The position numbers and the translations under genes are program-made. This document shows, one piece after another, positions 31,703 to 41,642 of a stretch of 64,000 nucleotides of DNA. The notes under the pieces were generated by a model, which ran no database searches, was not told the DNA's origin, and saw only the letters and a list, made by a program, of their open reading frames with translations. The stretch comes from Enterococcus sp. BWB1-3 (GTDB lineage Bacteria > Bacillota > Bacilli > Lactobacillales > Enterococcaceae). The stretch's first letter is position 1; each line of letters begins with the position of its first letter. Location: contig NZ_JADOEP010000018.1 in the NCBI RefSeq assembly GCF_016745275.1, positions 21,501-85,500 of the forward strand, given 5' to 3'.

Positions 31703-33001
31703 ATGAATTATCAAAAGCCAAAAGGTACATATGATCTGCTGCCGGGGACAACAGAGAAATGGCAATTTGTTGAGGAAACAGCACGTTTGCTTTTCAGAGA
31801 TTATCAATATCAGGAAATCCGCACGCCGATTTTTGAACACTACGAAGTGATTGCTCGAAGTGTGGGTGATACAACCGATATCGTTTCTAAAGAAATGTAT
31901 GATTTTTATGATAAAGGAAATCGGCATGTGACACTGCGTCCGGAAGGAACAGCACCGATCGTCAGAGCCTTTGTTGAAAACAAGCTGTTTGGTCCTGAAT
32001 ATGCGAAGCCATATAAAACATTTTACATAGGACCAATGTTCCGTTATGAAAACCCGCAGGCAGGGCGTCAGCGTCAATTCCATCAAATCGGTGTTGAAGC
32101 GTTTGGCAGCGATAATCCTGCTGTTGATGTAGAAAGCATGGCGATGGCAATGGATTTCTTCAAACAACTAGGCATCAACGAGATCAAGTTGGTCATCAAT
32201 TCTTTAGGAGATAAAGACAGCCGAGCTGCTTACCGTCAGGCACTGATCGATTATCTTGAACCGAAAGCCGAAGAGCTTAGTGAAGATTCAAAACGGCGAC
32301 TGTACGAAAACCCATTACGTGTGTTGGACAGTAAGGATAGAAAAGATAAGGCGATCATAGCAGATGCCCCCTCTATTCTGGATTACTTAAATGAAGCATC
32401 TAAGCAACATTTTGAAACGGTGCTGCAAATGCTGGATGAATTGGAAATTTCTTATGTAATCGATCAAAATATGGTTCGCGGATTAGATTATTATACACAT
32501 ACGATTTTTGAAATCATGAGTGAAGCAAAAGGCATGGGGGCACAGTCAACGATCTGTGCCGGTGGCCGCTATGATGGACTGGTCGAAGAACTTGGGGGAC
32601 CGGAAACACCGAGCTTTGGTTTCGCCATGGGGATTGAGCGGATTTTGCTCACAATGGAAGCGGAAGGAATCATCATTCCTGAAATTAATGAGATTGATGC
32701 TTATGTTGTCGGTATTGGTGCGGATACAAATATTGCTTCGCTGAAACTGGTTCAAGTAATTAGAAATTTTGGTTTTTCTGCGGATCGCGATTTTATGAGT
32801 CGTAAACCGAAGGCTCAATTTAAAACGGCAGCGAAGCTCAATGCAAAGCTGGTATTAACGATCGGTGAGAGTGAACTGGTTGAAGGAATTGTTAATGTGA
32901 AAAATATGGTCAGCCGTGAAGAAAAAGCATTTAAGCTGGTTGATATTTATGAACGCTTCAATGAAGTCTATGATGAGATGATAACGATTATGCTTGATTG
33001 A
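31703..33001 (+). CDS. hisS: Histidyl-tRNA synthetase, paralogue 2 (housekeeping)
   Basis: Class II HisRS of 432 residues. Motif 2 [21 protein letters not shown], the histidine motif [22 protein letters not shown] and motif 3 [11 protein letters not shown] are intact. The start at 31703 follows ATGGAGGAAAATC; an in-frame ATG at 31688 overlaps that ribosome site. It is under T-box control and joined to aspS, the usual Firmicute arrangement, so this is the housekeeping copy. Confidence 0.96.
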   Translation: MNYQKPKGTYDLLPGTTEKWQFVEETARLLFRDYQYQEIRTPIFEHYEVIARSVGDTTDIVSKEMYDFYDKGNRHVTLRPEGTAPIVRAFVENKLFGPEYAKPYKTFYIGPMFRYENPQAGRQRQFHQIGVEAFGSDNPAVDVESMAMAMDFFKQLGINEIKLVINSLGDKDSRAAYRQALIDYLEPKAEELSEDSKRRLYENPLRVLDSKDRKDKAIIADAPSILDYLNEASKQHFETVLQMLDELEISYVIDQNMVRGLDYYTHTIFEIMSEAKGMGAQSTICAGGRYDGLVEELGGPETPSFGFAMGIERILLTMEAEGIIIPEINEIDAYVVGIGADTNIASLKLVQVIRNFGFSADRDFMSRKPKAQFKTAAKLNAKLVLTIGESELVEGIVNVKNMVSREEKAFKLVDIYERFNEVYDEMITIMLD

Positions 33002-33100
33002 TAACGACAGGTAAATATGGTTAAAAAACGAAACGAAGAAAAAGGGAGTTGTTTCAGCAGAGAGAATCTGTTTAGAAACAAAAGCAGTGTCTAACTAATA

Positions 33101-33249
33101 AAAAATGAATGTTGTCAAACAAGAAAGGGAGTGCCATTATCCTGTTATCAAGTATGGTAGGAATAATGGACATCGGACCTTCAAAATTAAAGCATTCAAA
33201 TTATAAGTAAAAAATGAATGGTGTCAAAAAAGAAAGGGAGTACTATTTT
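33101..33249 (+). repeat. Short direct repeat before aspS
   Basis: AAAAATGAATGTTGTCAAAC followed by AAGAAAGGGAGT at 33101 recurs almost exactly at 33209, so the aspS ribosome-site region is duplicated with a ~107-bp period. The first copy opens a 34-codon frame from ATG 33105, of unknown meaning. Confidence 0.7.
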
Positions 33250-35019
33250 ATGTCAGAGCGTACAGTGTATTGTGGAGAAATAACAAAAGAATTTACAGGC
33301 AAGGTGGTTGTCCTTAAAGGGTGGGTGCAAAAGCGTCGTGACCTTGGGGGCGTAATCTTTATTGATTTAAGAGATAGAGAAGGAGTTGTACAGGTCGTAT
33401 TCAATCCTGAGGTTTCAAAAGAAGCATGGGAAATTGCTGATAAATGCCGAAGTGAATATGTAATTGAGATCACTGGTGAAGTCGTTTATCGTGATGATGA
33501 AGCAGTGAATCCTAAGATGACAACCGGTGAATTTGAGGTAATGGCCTCAGATATTACTATTTTAAATAAAGCGAAAACCCCACCCTTCCTAATTGAAGAT
33601 GACAATAACGTCAGTGATGAAGTGCGAATGAAGTATCGTTATCTTGATTTGCGACGTCCCGGGATGACTGAAAACTTCAAGCTGCGTCATCAGGTAACAA
33701 AATCTATCCGCCATTATCTGGATGATCATGCATTTATGGATGTAGAAACACCTTACTTGGGAAAATCATCTCCAGAAGGGGCGAGAGACTATCTGGTGCC
33801 TTCACGTGTACACGCCGGACATTTTTATGCATTGCCTCAATCACCGCAGATTTTCAAACAGCTGCTGATGGGTGCCGGATTTGACAGATATTATCAGATT
33901 GTTCGCTGTTTCCGTGATGAAGATTTGCGTGGAGACCGTCAGCCTGAGTTTACACAAGTCGATATTGAAACAACTTTCCTTACAGCAGAAGAAATTCAGA
34001 CAATGACGGAAGAAATGCTGGCGAAAGTGATGAAGGAAGCGAAAGGTGTAGACCTGCCGCTGCCATTCCCTCGAATCACTTATGATGAAGCGATGGCTCG
34101 ATACGGCAGTGACAAGCCGGATACTCGTTTTGAGATGGAACTGATTGATATTGCACCGGTGGTTAAAGATGTGGACTTTAAGGTTTTCCAAATGGCATTA
34201 CAAAATGGTGGACAGGTAAAAGCGCTGAATGCAAAAGGTGCTGCAGATAAATATTCACGTAAAGATATGGATAACTTAGGTCAGTATGTAAGTCAATTCG
34301 GAGCAAAAGGCTTGGCTTGGCTGAAGGTTGAAGAAGATGGACTGAAAGGACCAATTGCGAAATTCCTGACAGATGTTACAGATGAATTAATTAAAGTAAC
34401 TAATGCAGAAGTAGGGGATCTGCTGATGTTTGGTGCAGATACACCGGGAATTGTTGCTGCATCATTAGGTGCCATCCGCTCTCGAATGGGTAAAGAGCTT
34501 GGCTTGATTGATGAGTCTAAATATAACTTCCTTTGGGTCGTAGATTGGCCGTTGTTTGAATATGATGAAGAAGCGAAGCGTTATGTTTCTGCTCACCATC
34601 CATTCACTTTGCCGAGAGAAGAGCATATCGAGATGCTTTCAACGACTCCTGAAAAAGTTTATGCACAGGCATATGATGTTGTGCTGAATGGATATGAGCT
34701 TGGCGGAGGCTCCCTGCGTATTTATCAGCCGGAACTGCAACAAACAATGTTTGAAACACTGGGGATGTCTGAAGAAACCATTCAAGAACAGTTTGGTTAT
34801 TTATTGGATGCATTGTCTTATGGATTTCCGCCGCATGGAGGAATTGCTTTGGGGCTGGATCGTCTGGTTATGCTGCTTGCAGGTGAAGAAAATATTCGTG
34901 AGGTCATTGCTTTCCCTAAAAACGGAAAAGCAGCTGATCCGATGAATAATGCGCCAAGTACTGTATCAGATTTACAGTTGTTCGAATTGAATTTAGATGT
35001 AACAGCGATTGACGAATAG
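33250..35019 (+). CDS. aspS: Aspartyl-tRNA synthetase
   Basis: Class IIb AspRS of 589 residues, bacterial type. It has an N-terminal OB-fold anticodon domain ([22 protein letters not shown]), motif 2 ([22 protein letters not shown]), a GAD insertion domain and motif 3 ([15 protein letters not shown]). The start at 33250 follows AAAGGGAGT. It charges tRNA-Asp and is co-transcribed with hisS under the T-box leader. Confidence 0.96.
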   Translation: MSERTVYCGEITKEFTGKVVVLKGWVQKRRDLGGVIFIDLRDREGVVQVVFNPEVSKEAWEIADKCRSEYVIEITGEVVYRDDEAVNPKMTTGEFEVMASDITILNKAKTPPFLIEDDNNVSDEVRMKYRYLDLRRPGMTENFKLRHQVTKSIRHYLDDHAFMDVETPYLGKSSPEGARDYLVPSRVHAGHFYALPQSPQIFKQLLMGAGFDRYYQIVRCFRDEDLRGDRQPEFTQVDIETTFLTAEEIQTMTEEMLAKVMKEAKGVDLPLPFPRITYDEAMARYGSDKPDTRFEMELIDIAPVVKDVDFKVFQMALQNGGQVKALNAKGAADKYSRKDMDNLGQYVSQFGAKGLAWLKVEEDGLKGPIAKFLTDVTDELIKVTNAEVGDLLMFGADTPGIVAASLGAIRSRMGKELGLIDESKYNFLWVVDWPLFEYDEEAKRYVSAHHPFTLPREEHIEMLSTTPEKVYAQAYDVVLNGYELGGGSLRIYQPELQQTMFETLGMSEETIQEQFGYLLDALSYGFPPHGGIALGLDRLVMLLAGEENIREVIAFPKNGKAADPMNNAPSTVSDLQLFELNLDVTAIDE

Positions 35020-35059
35020 AAAAAGTCCGTCTATATAAAACCCTGTAAAATAAAACTTG

Positions 35060-35107
35060 AGGATAGGAAAATCGTTTGAGAACGGTCTTTCTGTCCTTTT
35101 TATTTCA
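35060..35107 (+). terminator. Terminator after aspS
   Basis: GGATAGGAAAATCGTT pairs imperfectly with AACGGTCTTTCTGTCC, then TTTTTATTT. Confidence 0.65.
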
Positions 35108-35195
35108 GATTAATTTTTTTGAGGTATCTTTGCAGGAACAAAATTTTCCGTGAAATTATATGATTTTCAGTGTTTTATCATTACGGTAAAAAAGT

Positions 35196-35300
35196 ATTGA
35201 CCTTGATATTGAACTTGAACCGTTTCGGATAGGAAAGAACATAAGCGATTTGAAGTCATTAGAAAGCTGAGAAAAACATTGCTAATATGGAAAGTAGAAA
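35196..35300. repeat. Island-flanking direct repeat, left copy
   Basis: About 100 bp beginning TTGACCTTGATATTGA, with AGGAAAGAACATAAGCG inside, recurring with roughly 75-80 percent identity at 50324-50428 in the same orientation. It lies between aspS and the AT-rich island. I see no gene in it. Confidence 0.75.
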
Positions 35301-35366
35301 TTTGTATGGAGGATTTTCTTCTGTAAAAAAATTAAGTAATATATAAAACCTGTAAAAGAATTTAGA

Positions 35367-35906
35367 TTATAAGCATAACCGATCGATCACCTGTGTAGGA
35401 ACTGTGTTGACCCACTGAATAAACGAACGGACAGCTAGCGTTATCTGATAGTACTTTGAAAAAAAGACATTATTAATGCATGAATCTTTCAACCATTTCC
35501 AAAGCCCCTCAATCTGATTCAAAATTGGGCTATAGGGTGGCAGAAAGAGTAACTGTAAGCGTGGATTGGCATTCAGAAAAGGGACCAAAAGCTTGGCATG
35601 ATGAACGCGAGCATTATCTAGTACCATCACGATCTTCCCTTTTGGATAGAGGGTGAGTACCTTTTCTAAAAAAGTCAAAAAAACTTTTGCATCAAAGGCG
35701 AGGCCTTCTTGGACATAGACTGCACCCGTTTCATAATTAAGAATACCAGTCAATTTCACACTAAAATGCTTCCCATAGGTCTTAATTAATTTTTGTTTGC
35801 CTACAGGAAACCAGGTTGATAGTAAAGCCTGATAGTCTCTAATGGTCGATTCATCTTCAAAAAGTAAATGGTCAATTTCGCCATTTAACAGTTTTTTTTT
35901 CAGCAT
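35367..35906 (-). CDS. IS630 transposase, DDE catalytic frame
   Basis: 179 residues containing the DDE triad: Asp in LLFEDESTIRD, Asp in VMVLDNARVHHA and Glu in PYSPILNQIEGLWKWLK. Its own ATG lies at the A9 slippage site, so it is probably made as a frameshift fusion with the upstream frame. Confidence 0.87.
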   Translation of the reverse strand: MLKKKLLNGEIDHLLFEDESTIRDYQALLSTWFPVGKQKLIKTYGKHFSVKLTGILNYETGAVYVQEGLAFDAKVFLTFLEKVLTLYPKGKIVMVLDNARVHHAKLLVPFLNANPRLQLLFLPPYSPILNQIEGLWKWLKDSCINNVFFSKYYQITLAVRSFIQWVNTVPTQVIDRLCL

Positions 35907-36414
35907 CTAACTGTTTGATAAACAAGGCCTGTTTCTCTTTGTCTGCACTGGCCATTGTGTCGCTCGGTCTTGAGTAACTCAGACCAAGTTGATGTAACTG
36001 TTGGAGCATACTACTTTGGGCATACTCAACCCCATAGGTAAGTTTTAACCAACTAGAAGCAAGGGAAGCTGTCCAATTGTATCGACCAGGAAATCCTACT
36101 TCATGAGGGGAGTGATTCTGAATCACTTGATAGAGGGCTTGTCCTTGTTCAGCTGTCATAAAAGTAGGACGCTCAGTGGATTTTTGGGGAACCAGCCCAA
36201 GAAGTCCCTGTGTTTTATAAAGATGAATATACTGCCCGACAGTATTGGCTGAACAGCCAACCATCTCAGCAACAGCAAGGCTTGTATAGCCTTGCATACT
36301 TAAATGAATCGCTTGATATTTCCGTTGTAGGACAGTGTTTTTTACATGAGCGAGTTGGTCGGCGATTTCGGCAATTTGTTCTGCAGAATAACGATGATAT
36401 TTCATGGCAGGCAC
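35872..36414 (-). CDS. IS630 transposase, N-terminal frame
   Basis: 180 residues with a winged-helix/helix-turn-helix DNA-binding region (MQGYTSLAVAEMVGCSANTV) and the start of the catalytic region. It overlaps the next frame by 35 bases around a run of nine A residues on the coding strand (35892-35900). Ribosomal slippage there would join it to the DDE domain, giving a full transposase of about 345 residues. Confidence 0.85.
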   Translation of the reverse strand: MPAMKYHRYSAEQIAEIADQLAHVKNTVLQRKYQAIHLSMQGYTSLAVAEMVGCSANTVGQYIHLYKTQGLLGLVPQKSTERPTFMTAEQGQALYQVIQNHSPHEVGFPGRYNWTASLASSWLKLTYGVEYAQSSMLQQLHQLGLSYSRPSDTMASADKEKQALFIKQLDAEKKTVKWRN

Positions 36415-36481
36415 CTCGTTTTTACTTTAAGTGTAACACGTCTGGCAAGTTACGCTATGTCATCGATTCTTTTACAGGTTC

Positions 36482-36974
36482 TATATAGTTTAAATAAATA
36501 AAATTCTAGTTGAATCTCAAAATTAGAAAGCTGTTCTCAATCTGAGGATGGCTTTTTATGTTAAGAAGCGTTAAATAAATTTTAACCAGAATAATTGAAT
36601 TGAGTAGTGAATTATCTAAAGATGTTGAGTAACAAAAGGATCTGGCTATTTGCTTTTTTATTAATTATGAGAATTAAAGAAATTAAATCACAATATGATT
36701 ACATATAAAATCGCAATAGCGATTTTATCTTTTAGGTTGGAGTGTTTAATATATATATGAATTAGAAAAAAAATAGGGAAATGGAATTTTTCAGAAAAAG
36801 ATGTCGAAAATATTTTTTCTGGAATAGATTTGTTATCAATATTCACATAAGTTTCCACAGGGAAAAATTTCTTATTTATATTGATTTAGAGCCATAAAGA
36901 TTGTCTGTTTGTTAATCTTATAATAAATATTCTTGAAAACTAATTTGAAAAGAATAGATATAAGGAGTTGATTT
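36482..36974. other. Gene-free AT-rich region
   Basis: No gene seen. It contains a perfect hairpin ATAAAATCGC-AATA-GCGATTTTAT at 36705-36728 followed by CTTTT, a probable terminator whose gene has been lost. Confidence 0.45.
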
Positions 36975-37778
36975 ATGTTGGGGAATTATATACATATGGT
37001 GAAAAATTTTAGAAGAATGTTGAATCTAAGCCAAAAAGAAGTAGCTTTTGGAATTTGTTCTCAGAGTATGTTATCAGATATTGAAAACGGAAAGAAAAAA
37101 CCTTCTTCAGAAATATTATTTAAACTGTACAGAAAACTTGGTATTGTTATGTTATCAGATGATTTATTAAATAAAGTTGAAAAAAAAATTGGTTCGATTA
37201 TGTATGAGGAAAACTATACTAGAATAGAAAATTTGCTTACAAATTTTGATGAAGAAGGGTTAAATGAATGTGAAACATATTCTTATTATTTCTATAAAGG
37301 AGTAGTTAGTTATTATAATAATGAATTAGATGATGCATTAATAAATTTTCATTACGCAGAGGATTTTGTAAAAGAAACTTCAAGACTTGACCATTATAGT
37401 TGTATGTTATATAAAGTACTAATTTTTTATAAGGTAGAGAAAAAAGAAATAAATGTTGATTATTTTGAGATAGAATTAAATGTTTTGTTAAAAAATTTAC
37501 CAACATATTTAGTTCTAGAAAAATTTAACCCTTTTTATTTTTTTCTTATAGTTTTGAAAGAAATTGGGGAAAAGGATTCCATAATTAGATGGTCAAAAAT
37601 ATTAATAGAGTATCTTTCGAAAAATTATGTAACTAAATACGTAGAAAAAATTTATAGAGAACTGGCTTTAAATGAATTGGGAAGGTCGCTTAATAGCCAA
37701 CATGTTAATGATTATTGGGAATATTACATTAATTATTGGCTATTCTCAAAGTACAATAGTAAAAAAATGAAAATATAA
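36975..37778 (+). CDS. XRE-type regulator with helical sensor domain (Rgg/PlcR-like)
   Basis: 267 residues. The N-terminal helix-turn-helix (LNLSQKEVAFGICSQSMLSDIENGKKKPSSEIL) is followed by an all-helical domain resembling TPR peptide-sensing modules of the Rgg/PlcR/MutR groups. AAGGAG precedes the start. A possible 19-residue peptide frame follows 45 bp downstream. It is strongly AT-rich like the whole island. It may control the carrier-protein cluster, but an IS3 remnant separates them. Confidence 0.75.
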   Translation: MLGNYIHMVKNFRRMLNLSQKEVAFGICSQSMLSDIENGKKKPSSEILFKLYRKLGIVMLSDDLLNKVEKKIGSIMYEENYTRIENLLTNFDEEGLNECETYSYYFYKGVVSYYNNELDDALINFHYAEDFVKETSRLDHYSCMLYKVLIFYKVEKKEINVDYFEIELNVLLKNLPTYLVLEKFNPFYFFLIVLKEIGEKDSIIRWSKILIEYLSKNYVTKYVEKIYRELALNELGRSLNSQHVNDYWEYYINYWLFSKYNSKKMKI

Positions 37779-37823
37779 CATATTTTTTCCATTTTTCAAA
37801 TAAAATAAGAGGTAGAAAAATTA

Positions 37824-37883
37824 ATGAGTTTCAGTGAAAAGATGAAAGTGTTGATCAAAGAGTATTATTCAAATGGGATATGA
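37824..37883 (+). CDS. Possible short peptide gene
   Basis: A 19-codon frame, MSFSEKMKVLIKEYYSNGI, behind AAGAGGTAG at good spacing, directly after the Rgg-like gene. Peptide-sensing regulators often have such neighbours. It could equally be the start of a gene truncated by the IS3 remnant that begins here. Confidence 0.3.
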   Translation: MSFSEKMKVLIKEYYSNGI

Positions 37884-38530
37884 TACACTTTTCTTGACTG
37901 TCAGTTGCATTACCGGAAGGAATGAAGGCTATTGAGAAAAACATATGATCGTGAATTTAAGCTGAAGGTGTCTCAAGATATTTTTGAGAATAATGATACT
38001 GTCAAGACCGTTTCTGAAGAATATACTATTTCTCGTCCTACTGTTTCCCGTTGGGTCTCAGAGTATCGGAGATACGGAGTAGAGATGGTCGTCTCTATTT
38101 ATCCACTTATATTGACCTAGCTACTCGTATTCTACATTGTTACATGGTAGATTTACCTATGAAAAAAATTGTTGTTCAGCTGTTACAGATCTACAAAGGA
38201 GGCCTATGGTAATTCATTCAGGCAGCCAATATCGTTCTCTTGTCTACCAGAAACTGTTGATCGACCATCACATTACGCATTCAATGAGCCAACCTGCTAC
38301 TCCTGTTGACAACGAAGTAATCGAGTTGTTCCATCGATCAATCAAACGAGAATTAGTTGAACCAAATAAGCACAAAAGTAAACTAGAGATGGACGTGTTG
38401 ATCCAAGATTATTTAGAAGACTATTATCCCAACAAAAGAATCCATACAAAATTTATGATGACTCCTCGACAATTTGAGGTGAACTTAAAATAGGTAATCT
38501 ATCTGACTGTTAACTAAACTGTTGCAGGTC
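37884..38530 (+). mobile_element. IS3-family remnant
   Basis: A decayed IS3-type element; boundaries are approximate. It holds the first part of orfA and the end of orfB with the middle deleted. Confidence 0.7.
37932..38493 (+). pseudogene. IS3 transposase remnant
   Basis: The orfA helix-turn-helix region survives to YRRYG (KTVSEEYTISRPTVSRWVSEY). Sequence then jumps into orfB (YIDLATR) and shifts frame before VIHSGSQYRSLVYQK and VIELFHRSIKREL. The second catalytic Asp of the usual HSDxGSQY motif is missing, so the enzyme is dead. The final YYPNKRIHTKFMMTPRQFE is the usual C terminus. Confidence 0.85.
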
Positions 38531-38542
38531 CCAAAATTATTT

Positions 38543-39355
38543 TTACTTTAGGTACCATTGTATGATATTTAACTTATTTTCATAACCTAAGTCAATTAGT
38601 TTATCAAATATATACTTGGTTTGTTCTGTTTGATTTAAAATAAGGCAATCAATAAGTAATTCTTGGAAGAAAAGGTTATTTTTATGTGCATCGCTTTTTC
38701 CTCTGATTAGAACTTTATTCGCCAACTCCCAACATTCCTCGTTAATTAATTGAATTCCGTAATTTAAAGACAAATGTACTCTATATTCTTTGGAAGGTGT
38801 GGGAATGTCTTTTCTGTCCAATTTTTTTATAACCTTATTGTAGAGAATTTGATTTTCTGAATAATCAAATAGAAATAGAAAGTTATTGTATAGTTGTAGT
38901 TCTCTTTTAAACCATTGATCACTTTTAAAAAGAAGAGGCTTGATATAGGATTTAATTTCATTAACTGATACCGTGAACTCCAAACCATGAAGATTTAATA
39001 CATATTGGGATAACAAATACAGTTCATAATATTTATTGGACAGAAACTTTACATTTGCAATTTTTTTATCAACAATTATTAAATTATTTAAATCTCTACA
39101 ATTTTCTGATGTAGTAAGTTCATTGTATAGTGTTTGATAATAAGCTACTTTTTTATCACTAATAAGTATAAATTCTTCTGTACTCAAATTCAAACGGGTT
39201 AATAACTGTATAACTTTGTCAAAAGTAGGAATGTAATGATTATTCTCAAAATTTGATAAGTTTGATCGGGACATGATACCTTGTGCCAGCTCAACTTGTG
39301 AAATACCTTTTGATTTTCTAATGAGTTTGATTGATTTTCCGTAGATTTTTCTCAC
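38543..39355 (-). CDS. XRE/Rgg-like transcriptional regulator
   Basis: 270 residues: helix-turn-helix KSKGISQVELAQGIMSRSNLSNFENNHYIPT, then a helical domain of the Rgg type. It is divergent from the MFS transporter gene with an 87-bp gap, so regulation of that exporter is the likely job. It belongs to the same class as the protein at 36975 but is clearly not a recent copy. Confidence 0.82.
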   Translation of the reverse strand: MRKIYGKSIKLIRKSKGISQVELAQGIMSRSNLSNFENNHYIPTFDKVIQLLTRLNLSTEEFILISDKKVAYYQTLYNELTTSENCRDLNNLIIVDKKIANVKFLSNKYYELYLLSQYVLNLHGLEFTVSVNEIKSYIKPLLFKSDQWFKRELQLYNNFLFLFDYSENQILYNKVIKKLDRKDIPTPSKEYRVHLSLNYGIQLINEECWELANKVLIRGKSDAHKNNLFFQELLIDCLILNQTEQTKYIFDKLIDLGYENKLNIIQWYLK

Positions 39356-39442
39356 TCCTTTGTTAGTATTCTAACGAAAAAATGGAGGAGGAACAAGTCT
39401 CATTTATTATTAAAGAATAAAAGTTTTATAAAGGAGATTCTT

Positions 39443-40618
39443 ATGTCAAAAATTTCGAAATCTGCTGTTATTTTATTAATGGGAACACTCTTTTCGCGAA
39501 TTGCAATGTTTATGAGTATACCATTTTTAGCTATTTATTTAAGTGATGTTGCTATGTTAACACCTACACAAATTGGTTATATTATTGGAATTAATCCATT
39601 TGTGAATGTGCTTTTTTCATTAGTCGCAGGAAAATTAATTGATCTCATTCAGGTGAAAAAGATATTGGTTCTAATACCAGTTATTTGGGGTGTTATTTTT
39701 ATATTATTTTCTTTTGCCGATCGTTTTGTTGTGTTTATGATACTTAATGGTATGAACGGGCTATGTTACACAATATATGAACCTTCATGTAAAAAATCCT
39801 TGAGTATGTATACTCGAATAGAATCAAAACTACTTATTTTCAATTTGCGTTATGCAGCAATCAATATAGGTGCAATAGTTGGACCTATGTTGAGTATTAC
39901 TCTAGGCTTTAAATATACAATTAAACCTTACATCATTTTAGGAATTATTTATATTATTGTTGGTTTAACAAATTTATTTTTAAGTGAAGATGAAATTCCA
40001 AAGATAAAGAAAGACACAGATAAGCATACAAAAGAAAGTAAAAAAGCAATTTTTCTTGATAAAAATTTCAAACAACTAATACTATTAATAATAGGAGTAA
40101 TGTTTTCATACTTTGGATATTCTCAATTTAATTCTACAATTTCACAATACCTATCACAAGAATCATCAAGTGGTGTTGAATTATATAGTTCCTTACTATC
40201 CTTCAGCGCATTAGCTATTCTCCTGTTTCAATTCCCGGTAATACGTTGGACCAAAAAGTTTCGATCAAATTATATTTTAGCAATCAGTAACCTCCTTTTT
40301 TCAAGTTGCTTATTCATTGTGATTTTTTTTCCAAGCTATTTTTCATTATTACTCTTTACCATATTATATTCTCTTGGTGAGTTACTATTAGGAGCTCGCT
40401 TTGATTATGCCATTGATCAAATTGCAGATGAAGAAAATAAAGGTGCATATTTTAGTTGGTCAGAGCTAATAAAAATTGGTTCAACTATGGGACCGATAGT
40501 TGGAGGAATTCTTATTAGCAATTTAAATTGGAATCATCACATACAGATATTTAGTATTTTAGGTGCAATTACTATGATAGGCTCATTTTTTATTTTCTAT
40601 TCAAAGATCAGTAATTAA
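39443..40618 (+). CDS. MFS transporter
   Basis: 391-residue major facilitator with about twelve helices, drug-efflux-like. The cytoplasmic loop 2-3 motif is present in variant form (GKLIDLIQVKK), and a lysine-rich central loop (KIKKDTDKHTKESKK) divides two six-helix halves. AAAGGAG precedes the ATG. It is divergent from an Rgg-like regulator. It may export the product of the cluster that starts 1 kb downstream, but an IS remnant separates them, so this is inference. Confidence 0.82.
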   Translation: MSKISKSAVILLMGTLFSRIAMFMSIPFLAIYLSDVAMLTPTQIGYIIGINPFVNVLFSLVAGKLIDLIQVKKILVLIPVIWGVIFILFSFADRFVVFMILNGMNGLCYTIYEPSCKKSLSMYTRIESKLLIFNLRYAAINIGAIVGPMLSITLGFKYTIKPYIILGIIYIIVGLTNLFLSEDEIPKIKKDTDKHTKESKKAIFLDKNFKQLILLIIGVMFSYFGYSQFNSTISQYLSQESSSGVELYSSLLSFSALAILLFQFPVIRWTKKFRSNYILAISNLLFSSCLFIVIFFPSYFSLLLFTILYSLGELLLGARFDYAIDQIADEENKGAYFSWSELIKIGSTMGPIVGGILISNLNWNHHIQIFSILGAITMIGSFFIFYSKISN

Positions 40619-40789
40619 TGCCTTTTGAAAATCGTAATGATCAAAGTAATGCTATTGATGGGTAGCATATCATTCTCGAGGACTTTAATGGTTAAAATAA
40701 ATAGCCCACAAAATTCTTATCTTGTACTGGACTTGTCAAGAAAAATTAGACAATGAGTTATGAAATGGCAAGACTTTTATGAACAAAAA

Positions 40790-41060
40790 AATAAGTTGAT
40801 TTTGTAAACGTAGAAATTCGTTTGGAGTTTTATAGCCTAAACTAGAATGTATTCTTTTTGTAGAACAAATTTTATTCTTTTAGATCCATAGCGTCCTTTA
40901 TGTTCGAGAAAAAAATCTTTCAACAGTTCAGTCAAGGTTTCGTTTTCAATTTCAAGATTTGATGGCTCCCGCTGACAGAACAAATAATACCCTGGATAGG
41001 TTACACTTAGGCAACGACAAGCCTCTAAAATAGATAGAGTTCCCCGATGACCTTTTATAA
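40790..41060 (-). pseudogene. IS3 transposase orfB, internally deleted
   Basis: On the minus strand it reads CLSVTYPGYYLFCQREPSN and HKGRYGSKRI, then jumps to IHSSLGYKTPNEFL, the usual C terminus. The whole DDE core is missing. Confidence 0.75.
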
Positions 41061-41069
41061 ATTCAAAAA

Positions 41070-41369
41070 TTACCGAAGTCTTCCTTTTTCTTTCAGGAAG
41101 ACTTCGAACTTTTTTAGGAGTTCCACTTCTTCTTTTAAGCGTTTATTCTCTTTTTCGAGGCGCGTAATTTCATTTCTACGAACGAATTCATGGCTCCCTC
41201 TTCCTGGAAAGGCACGTTCTCCGTGTTTTTCATACTCTTGAATCCATCGGTAGATGGAATTAGGATGGACTTCCAATTTTTTTGAAACAGTTTGGACAGG
41301 TATTCCTTCATTCAAGACGAGTAAAACAGCTCGTCGTTTGAATTCTTGTGTGAATAATCTACGTCTCAT
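41070..41369 (-). CDS. IS3 transposase orfA
   Basis: 99 residues: helix-turn-helix (NEGIPVQTVSKKLEVHPNSI) and the C-terminal leucine-zipper-like helix (RLEKENKRLKEEVELLKKF) typical of IS3 orfA. It is open end to end, but orfB downstream is broken. Confidence 0.85.
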   Translation of the reverse strand: MRRRLFTQEFKRRAVLLVLNEGIPVQTVSKKLEVHPNSIYRWIQEYEKHGERAFPGRGSHEFVRRNEITRLEKENKRLKEEVELLKKFEVFLKEKGRLR

Positions 41370-41642
41370 AGTAATTCCCCCCCCCTCGAATCCCCTTGAC
41401 TTTATGTCTGTTATAGTATAACGTGTTCGCGTTTTCTCTTTTCTCTATGTCCAGTTTATCATACCAGTTCCAATTTCTTCACTCCGAAAAAGTCTAATTT
41501 TTTGGAGTCACTACATCTTCTCAGAATTTTGTGGTCTATTTATTTTTGAAAATTTTTCAGATTCCCATTTATTATCTCTATTGTGATTTTTTTTAATTAT
41601 TAGACATAGATATACTTTGTTTAAAGAAAGGAGAGATGCGAA

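Larger units (their letters stand above)
35346..36481 (-). mobile_element. IS630-family insertion sequence
   Basis: 1136-bp element bounded by inverted repeats AACCTGTAAAAGAAT (35347-35361 and 36466-36480). TA dinucleotides flank it at 35344-35345 and 36482-36483, the target duplication typical of IS630. It carries the two overlapping transposase frames described below. It appears structurally complete and sits at the left edge of the accessory island. Confidence 0.88.
40728..41515 (-). mobile_element. IS3-family (IS150-type) remnant
   Basis: The ends share AAAAATTAGAC within imperfect inverted repeats, starting TGGACTTGTC at 40728 and, inverted, TGTAGTGACTCC at 41515. About 790 bp remains of an element normally ~1.4 kb: orfA is intact, orfB is internally deleted. 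Confidence 0.75.

Noticed and set aside
35196..35225. TTGACCTTGATATTGA looked like a CtsR heat-shock operator (direct GGTCA repeats)
   Set aside because: The spacing is one base off the CtsR consensus and the flanking A residues do not match in both copies; no heat-shock gene follows.
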